Origin: Bradyrhizobium murdochi
GTDB taxonomy: Bacteria; Pseudomonadota; Alphaproteobacteria; Rhizobiales; Xanthobacteraceae
Reading direction: 5' to 3'
DNA length: 64,000 nt
Assembly (NCBI RefSeq): GCF_000472965.1
Contig: NZ_AXAU01000003.1
Span: 269 to 64,268, forward strand
Below, piece after piece: positions 60,032-64,000 of this stretch (positions within the stretch are counted from its first letter, which is position 1; each line of letters begins with the position of its first letter). Position numbers and translations under genes: made by a program. The notes under the pieces were generated by a model. It was not told the origin of the DNA. It saw only the letters and a program-made list of their open reading frames with translations, and made no database searches.

Positions 60032-60457
60032 CTACTCTGCAATCATTTCACCGGACCCGCCAAACTCGGCCGGGAAATCTTTCAGTTTGGGCAACCCATC
60101 CCGCATTGGCAGCACCGTCTCGGCGTAGTTGATGTGTACGCCGGGAGTGAAAGGTAGCGTCGGAAGGGTTGCGGCAAAGACATCGACCAGCCCAAGCGTC
60201 GGGTGGTTTGTCATCAGGTGACCACCGCATTCCGCACAGTACTTGCGCTGGCTCATCGGCGTCTTCTCGAACGTCGAAACATGTTGCGCACCGGCCGTGA
60301 TCCGTACTGCATCCGGCTTCCACAGCGTGAACGCATTCACGGGTCCCCCGGACCACGAACGACAAGAACGGCAATGACAATAGCCCATTCCTTCCGGCGC
60401 TCCCGTGACCTGGATTTCAACCACACCGCAAAAACAGCTTCCAGTATGCTTCATCAT
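60032..60457 (-). CDS. GFA-family zinc protein
   Basis: A 141-residue protein of the glutathione-dependent formaldehyde-activating (GFA/CENP-V) family. Zinc ligands are visible as Cys8, Cys10, Cys27, Cys29, Cys32, Cys74 and Cys77 (GSCFCG, CHCRSC, CAECGG). True glutathione-hydroxymethylglutathione activity is not shown for most members, so the function is open. It begins 33 bases after the methyltransferase-like gene in the same direction, which could mean a shared transcript. Confidence 0.85.
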   Translation of the reverse strand: MMKHTGSCFCGVVEIQVTGAPEGMGYCHCRSCRSWSGGPVNAFTLWKPDAVRITAGAQHVSTFEKTPMSQRKYCAECGGHLMTNHPTLGLVDVFAATLPTLPFTPGVHINYAETVLPMRDGLPKLKDFPAEFGGSGEMIAE

Positions 60458-60490
60458 CCTCCGTCTCCTATCTAGCCACTTGAAAAGTGG

Positions 60491-61270
60491 CTAGGTCAGT
60501 TTGTGCCATGGAAACAGCATCGAAACGCGCTCTCGATAACGGCGATATTCGTCGCCGAACATGCCGACGAGGTCGCGTTCCTCAAGCATTATACCAATAA
60601 AGATGTAGGCTGTGGTCACCACTGCGAATAGCAGATGGCCGGCGCTCATGGTCGGGGCCGCCCAGAAGGCGATGATGAAGCCGAGATAGATCGGGTGTCG
60701 GACAAACCGGTAGAACAGCGGCGTCCGGAAGACTGGCGCCGGCATGTCGCGGCCGACAAGATTGTTGGCGACCTGATGCAATCCGAACAGTTCGAAATGA
60801 TTGATCAGGAAGGTGCTCGTGAACACGATCACCCAACCCACGAATGACAGCGTCGCGATCACCATGGCCATTTCAGGCTCTTGGACATTCCAGATGACGG
60901 CCGGCATCGGACGCCATTGCCAGAACAGCAACAGAAGCGTCAGGCTTGCACACAACACATAGGTGCTGCGCTCGATTGATCTCGGAATAAACTGCGTCCA
61001 CCAGTGTTTGAACGCCTGACGTGCCATGACGCTATGTTGAATGGCAAATAGCGACATCAGCCCGAGATTGACGACAATTGCCTCGAACATCCCCGTTTTC
61101 GCGCCGCTATCGATCGTCTTCGGCACCGCGAGACCCGAGACGAACCCAATGGCGTACAGAATCGTGAACAGAAATGTGAGATAGGCCACACATCCGAATA
61201 GAAATGCAGTGAATCTTAGCACTCGATTGCCCGGCATCGCCGGGCTGAGGGTGGTTTGAGTTTCCGTCAT
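60491..61270 (-). CDS. mddA: Methanethiol S-methyltransferase-like membrane protein
   Basis: A 259-residue membrane protein with about six segments and the isoprenylcysteine-methyltransferase-like C-terminus seen in MddA: RFVRHPIYLGFIIAFW, MLEERDLVGMFGDEYRRYRERV. FAIQHSVMARQAFKHWW is another family segment. MddA methylates methanethiol with S-adenosylmethionine to give dimethyl sulfide, and a Bradyrhizobium member has been characterised. Distinguishing it from NnrU-like proteins needs a tree. If correct, it could connect with methylthio compounds released by the DHAP shunt at 5-11 kb. Confidence 0.82.
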   Translation of the reverse strand: MTETQTTLSPAMPGNRVLRFTAFLFGCVAYLTFLFTILYAIGFVSGLAVPKTIDSGAKTGMFEAIVVNLGLMSLFAIQHSVMARQAFKHWWTQFIPRSIERSTYVLCASLTLLLLFWQWRPMPAVIWNVQEPEMAMVIATLSFVGWVIVFTSTFLINHFELFGLHQVANNLVGRDMPAPVFRTPLFYRFVRHPIYLGFIIAFWAAPTMSAGHLLFAVVTTAYIFIGIMLEERDLVGMFGDEYRRYRERVSMLFPWHKLT

Positions 61271-61413
61271 GAAATTGGCTCCACTCCGGGCAATGGGATT
61301 GGAACTCCCGGTTTTGGCAGGATGCGCGGCGAACGGCGACAGGTCTTTGCCTGACGCTTGATCTCTTCATGAGACGGACTTGATTGTTTCTTGAGAACAG
61401 ATGCGACGGGCAA

Positions 61414-62970
61414 GTGATATTCAACTTCGATAATCACATCCTGGACACTGATCGTCGCGAGCTGCGCCGTGGCGGCGATCTGGTTGCGATGCAGCCGCAA
61501 GTATTCGACTTGCTGGTTCACCTGATGAAGCACCGCGATCGCGTGGTCAGCCGGGATGATCTCATTGCGCTGGTGTGGGGTGGGCGGACCGTTTCGGACT
61601 CCACGCTGGACAGCCGGATCAACGCTGCCCGCAATGCGATTGGCGACAACGGAAAGGAACAGAGACTCATCCGCACCATTTCCCGCAAAGGGATTCGCTT
61701 CGTCGGCGACGTGAATGGGCCGTGCGATGCACAGGTCGCATTGCCAATGGAGGCAGAACAGCCACGTGCGGGACTCGCGCTGCCCGACCGGCCGGCGATA
61801 GCCGTGCTGCCGTTCGACAATATGAGCGGCGACCAGGCGCAGGAGTATTTCTCCGACGGAATTAGCGAGGACATCATCGCTGCGTTGTCGAAATTGCGCT
61901 GGTTCTTCGTGATCGCGCGCAATTCGTCATTCGCCTATAAAGGCAAGCCGGTGCATATGAGGCAGGTCGCTGCCGAGCTTGGTGTGCGCTACGTAGTCGA
62001 AGGCAGTGTGCGAAGAAGCCGCGACCGCGTACGCATCACCGCTCAGCTCAACGACACGGCAACCGGCAGCCACATCTGGGCGGAGCACTACGACCGCGAC
62101 CTGACTGACGTATTCGCGATACAGGACGAGATCACGGACGCCATTGTCGCCGCGATCGAGCCGCAGATTTACGCCGCGGAGAATTTTCGCAGTCGGCGCA
62201 AGCCACCCAACAGCATCGATGCATGGGACTTGGTGATGCGCGCGCTGTCGCATCACTGGCGTGTAACGCAACCCGACAGCCTCGCCGCGCAAGCGCTGCT
62301 GGAACGCGCCATTGCGCTCGATCCGGACTACGGCCAGGCGCTGGCGCTGTTCGCGACCAACCATATGTTCGGCGTGCATCTTGGCTGGACCGATCTTGCA
62401 ACCGCAGCACCCGTCGCCGAGCAAGCGGCATTGGCGGCGATTGCCGCCGACGCCGAGGATGCCTGGGCCCATACGGCCCTCGGCAGCGTGTATTTCTCCA
62501 CGCGCCGGCTCGACCGTTCGCTGGCCGAGTTCGAACTGGCGCTCCAGCTCAACCCCAGTTTCTCCCTGGCGCAGGGGTACTATGCCCTGGCGCTGTCTTA
62601 TACCGGGCGATGGATGGACGCCTATGCGGCAGCGCAACGCGCCATCCGCCAGAGTCCCCGCGATCCCTCTTCGGCGATCTACTACGGCGTTGCCGCCTAT
62701 GCCCAGTTCGTGGGCCGGAACTATCAGGAAGCCATCGCACTGGCGCGCGAGGCGACGCGTCAGCGCGGCGACCTCACCGGCGCCTATCGGGTGCTGACGG
62801 TCGCCGCCGGCATGACCGGCCAGATCGAACTCGCGCGCGCTGCGCTTCAGGAATTGCGCCGGACCCAGCCGAATATCTCGCTCACCTGGATCGCGACGCA
62901 GTTACCCTGGAAGCTCGATGCCGATCGCGAGCACTATCTCGAAGGCTTTCGCCGCGCCGGATTGGAGTGA
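61414..62970 (+). CDS. Winged-helix/TolB/TPR transcriptional regulator
   Basis: A 518-residue protein with three parts. Residues 1-100 are an OmpR/PhoB-type winged helix (DTDRRELRRGGDLVAMQPQVFDLL, RTVSDSTLDSRINAARNAIGD, IRTISRKGIRFVGDV). Residues 125-260 form a TolB N-terminal-like domain (IAVLPFDNMSGDQAQEYFSDG, VRYVVEGSVRRSRDRVRI). The rest holds TPR-like helix pairs (ALALFATNHMFG, AWAHTALGSVYFSTRRLDRS). No membrane segment is seen. GTG at 61414 fits the domain boundary and follows GGGCAA; TTG at 61384 is an alternative. Family known from adenylate-cyclase-like regulators; ligand unknown. Confidence 0.85.
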   Translation: MIFNFDNHILDTDRRELRRGGDLVAMQPQVFDLLVHLMKHRDRVVSRDDLIALVWGGRTVSDSTLDSRINAARNAIGDNGKEQRLIRTISRKGIRFVGDVNGPCDAQVALPMEAEQPRAGLALPDRPAIAVLPFDNMSGDQAQEYFSDGISEDIIAALSKLRWFFVIARNSSFAYKGKPVHMRQVAAELGVRYVVEGSVRRSRDRVRITAQLNDTATGSHIWAEHYDRDLTDVFAIQDEITDAIVAAIEPQIYAAENFRSRRKPPNSIDAWDLVMRALSHHWRVTQPDSLAAQALLERAIALDPDYGQALALFATNHMFGVHLGWTDLATAAPVAEQAALAAIAADAEDAWAHTALGSVYFSTRRLDRSLAEFELALQLNPSFSLAQGYYALALSYTGRWMDAYAAAQRAIRQSPRDPSSAIYYGVAAYAQFVGRNYQEAIALAREATRQRGDLTGAYRVLTVAAGMTGQIELARAALQELRRTQPNISLTWIATQLPWKLDADREHYLEGFRRAGLE

Positions 62971-62990
62971 GCTTCCGCGACCGGCCTCGA

Positions 62991-64000
62991 TTACTGCTGC
63001 TTTTCCCAGAACGACAGCAATCCCTGCGAGGCCGAGCCTCCGATCACGCAGGGAATGCCGACTGCGACCTGCCCTAGCGCAGCCGCAGAGACGCAGCCGA
63101 GCGCAACCGCGCCGACGCCAACCTGACCCCAGAAGCTGAGATTCCGGCGGCTATCGGAGCCCTTGGTCTTGAGTTCATCCACGGCGGCCAGCGCATCCTT
63201 GCGGAGAGCAGCGATCTGCACCGTGTCCGCCGCCTCGACCACTTCGGTGAGAGGCGCCTTGACCGCCGCCGGCTGTCTGGCAAGTTCGCTACGGAGGTAT
63301 TCGCGCAAATTTGCATCACGGATCGCGTAGCTTGCCAACGTATAGCGCGCCATGCTTCCGACCGTCAGCTTGTCGATCGTGTCGCGGCTCTTGCTCCATG
63401 GCAGCATCTGGATAATGCGCTGGATCGGCGCATGCGAACCGGTCGCAAAATAGTAGCCCCACAGCGTATCCAGCAAATCCTGGTTGCTCGCCAGCGTGAG
63501 TGTCGTGTTCAGCTTCCGCTCGTCCTTGGCAAACGGATTCTTGGTGAAGGCGCTGCGCAACTTGTCCATCATGCCGGGCTTTGCCTCTTCCAGCGGGATT
63601 TCGGCCAAGGTCGGCAGCTTGCCCGCCAGATAGCTATCGATCATGACCCGCCTGCCCGGCATTCGCGGCGCGACCCGGCGCAAAACGTTTCTCCAGTCAG
63701 GCAGCCCCGAATAGGCGATGGCGCGGACGATCACCCATTCGTCTTCCGGCCGAACGGGGAAGAAACTGGCAATGAGCTGTTCGGCCTTGGCAGGGTTGGA
63801 ACCAATCGCACCGGCGATAAAGCCCAGGTAAATGCCAGCGTTCTCAGGCTCCTTGAACGTCTGCGAATGAAACAGTACGCGCACGGCTGCCGGGACATGG
63901 GCATAGTCCGGCTTGGCCCGATAGTTATAGATCCATTGCTGGACTACCCCGAGCGAGGCGCGCGGATCGACCTCCGGCGCCTTCTCTGCATGCGCGGGCT
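62991..64000 (-). CDS. Unknown protein (partial, N-terminus outside window)
   Basis: The frame stays open from its stop at 62991 to the window end, so at least 335 residues are visible and the start lies beyond 64000. The first visible residues (PAHAEKAPEVDPRASLG) suggest a signal peptide cleaved just before. The middle is helical and repetitive in character (YLGFIAGAIGSNPAKAEQLI, WVIVRAIAYSGLPDWRNVL) and the C-terminus has one hydrophobic glycine-rich segment (GVGAVALGCVSAAALGQVAV). It converges with the regulator gene. Function not recognised. Confidence 0.7.
   Translation of the reverse strand, partial: PAHAEKAPEVDPRASLGVVQQWIYNYRAKPDYAHVPAAVRVLFHSQTFKEPENAGIYLGFIAGAIGSNPAKAEQLIASFFPVRPEDEWVIVRAIAYSGLPDWRNVLRRVAPRMPGRRVMIDSYLAGKLPTLAEIPLEEAKPGMMDKLRSAFTKNPFAKDERKLNTTLTLASNQDLLDTLWGYYFATGSHAPIQRIIQMLPWSKSRDTIDKLTVGSMARYTLASYAIRDANLREYLRSELARQPAAVKAPLTEVVEAADTVQIAALRKDALAAVDELKTKGSDSRRNLSFWGQVGVGAVALGCVSAAALGQVAVGIPCVIGGSASQGLLSFWEKQQ

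Noticed and set aside
1..64000. CRISPR arrays, tRNA or rRNA genes, transposases, integrase with attachment sites
   Set aside because: I looked for regularly spaced repeats, CCA-ended cloverleafs and DDE or recombinase motifs and saw none; a covariance-model search would be more sensitive for RNA genes.

Overview
The window reads as chromosomal DNA of a high-GC alphaproteobacterium, most likely Bradyrhizobium or a close relative in the Nitrobacteraceae. The reasons are the gene content (many solute receptors of the Bug/TctC type, several CoA-transferases, several molybdenum enzymes, FCD-type GntR regulators, a phasin, an MddA-like methyltransferase) and several intergenic palindromic repeats that resemble ones I remember from Bradyrhizobium genomes. 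Genus is an inference. No rRNA, tRNA, CRISPR array, transposase or complete prophage is visible.

Layout. 1-1537 holds the 5' part of an RTX serralysin-type protease. 1885-4381 carries a CoA-transferase, a type II dehydroquinase and an unknown protein, followed by about 750 bases of three stacked intergenic repeats. 5130-11053 is a tripartite tricarboxylate-type (TTT) transporter wrapped around mtnP, mtnA and a class II aldolase, the gene set of the methylthioadenosine/5'-deoxyadenosine DHAP shunt. 11293-12041 encodes a collagen-like lipoprotein and a small exported protein. 12066-19822 is a glyoxylate/2-hydroxy-acid locus: two tandem serine-glyoxylate aminotransferases, a divergent GntR regulator, a fused FAD/Fe-S dehydrogenase and GlcG.

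20018-31505 is a catabolic region with a HAD phosphatase, a crotonase, a DMSO-reductase-family molybdoenzyme, an SDR with altered catalytic residues, an MmgE/PrpD protein, orphan solute receptors and a two-subunit molybdenum hydroxylase followed by a ModA-like protein without an export signal. 31632-36059 is a GntR-controlled TRAP transporter plus a cyclase-family hydrolase. A Crp-type regulator, a three-frame MATE efflux remnant and another orphan TctC receptor follow.

38531-43087 is a five-gene ABC importer operon ending in a calcineurin-like phosphodiesterase. 43258-51029 holds a CoxMSL-type molybdenum hydroxylase, a luciferase-like monooxygenase, a polysaccharide-deacetylase-family hydrolase and a reductase/oxygenase pair of the two-component flavin monooxygenase type; this looks like a peripheral catabolic pathway.

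51151-57200 is a region of small genes. Its centre is a tightly packed operon of three very short proteins (23, 53 and 57 residues) plus a GNAT acetyltransferase, ended by a clear terminator. The leader and first small gene lie in a roughly 430-base element that recurs 2.6 kb away, where the small gene is frameshifted. Around it are a frameshift-split unknown gene, small exported or membrane proteins, a phasin and a zinc-ribbon protein. 57200-64000 contains an FMN-dependent 2-hydroxy-acid oxidase, a second CoA-transferase, a GFA-family protein, a methanethiol S-methyltransferase-like protein, a winged-helix/TolB/TPR regulator and a partial unknown gene.
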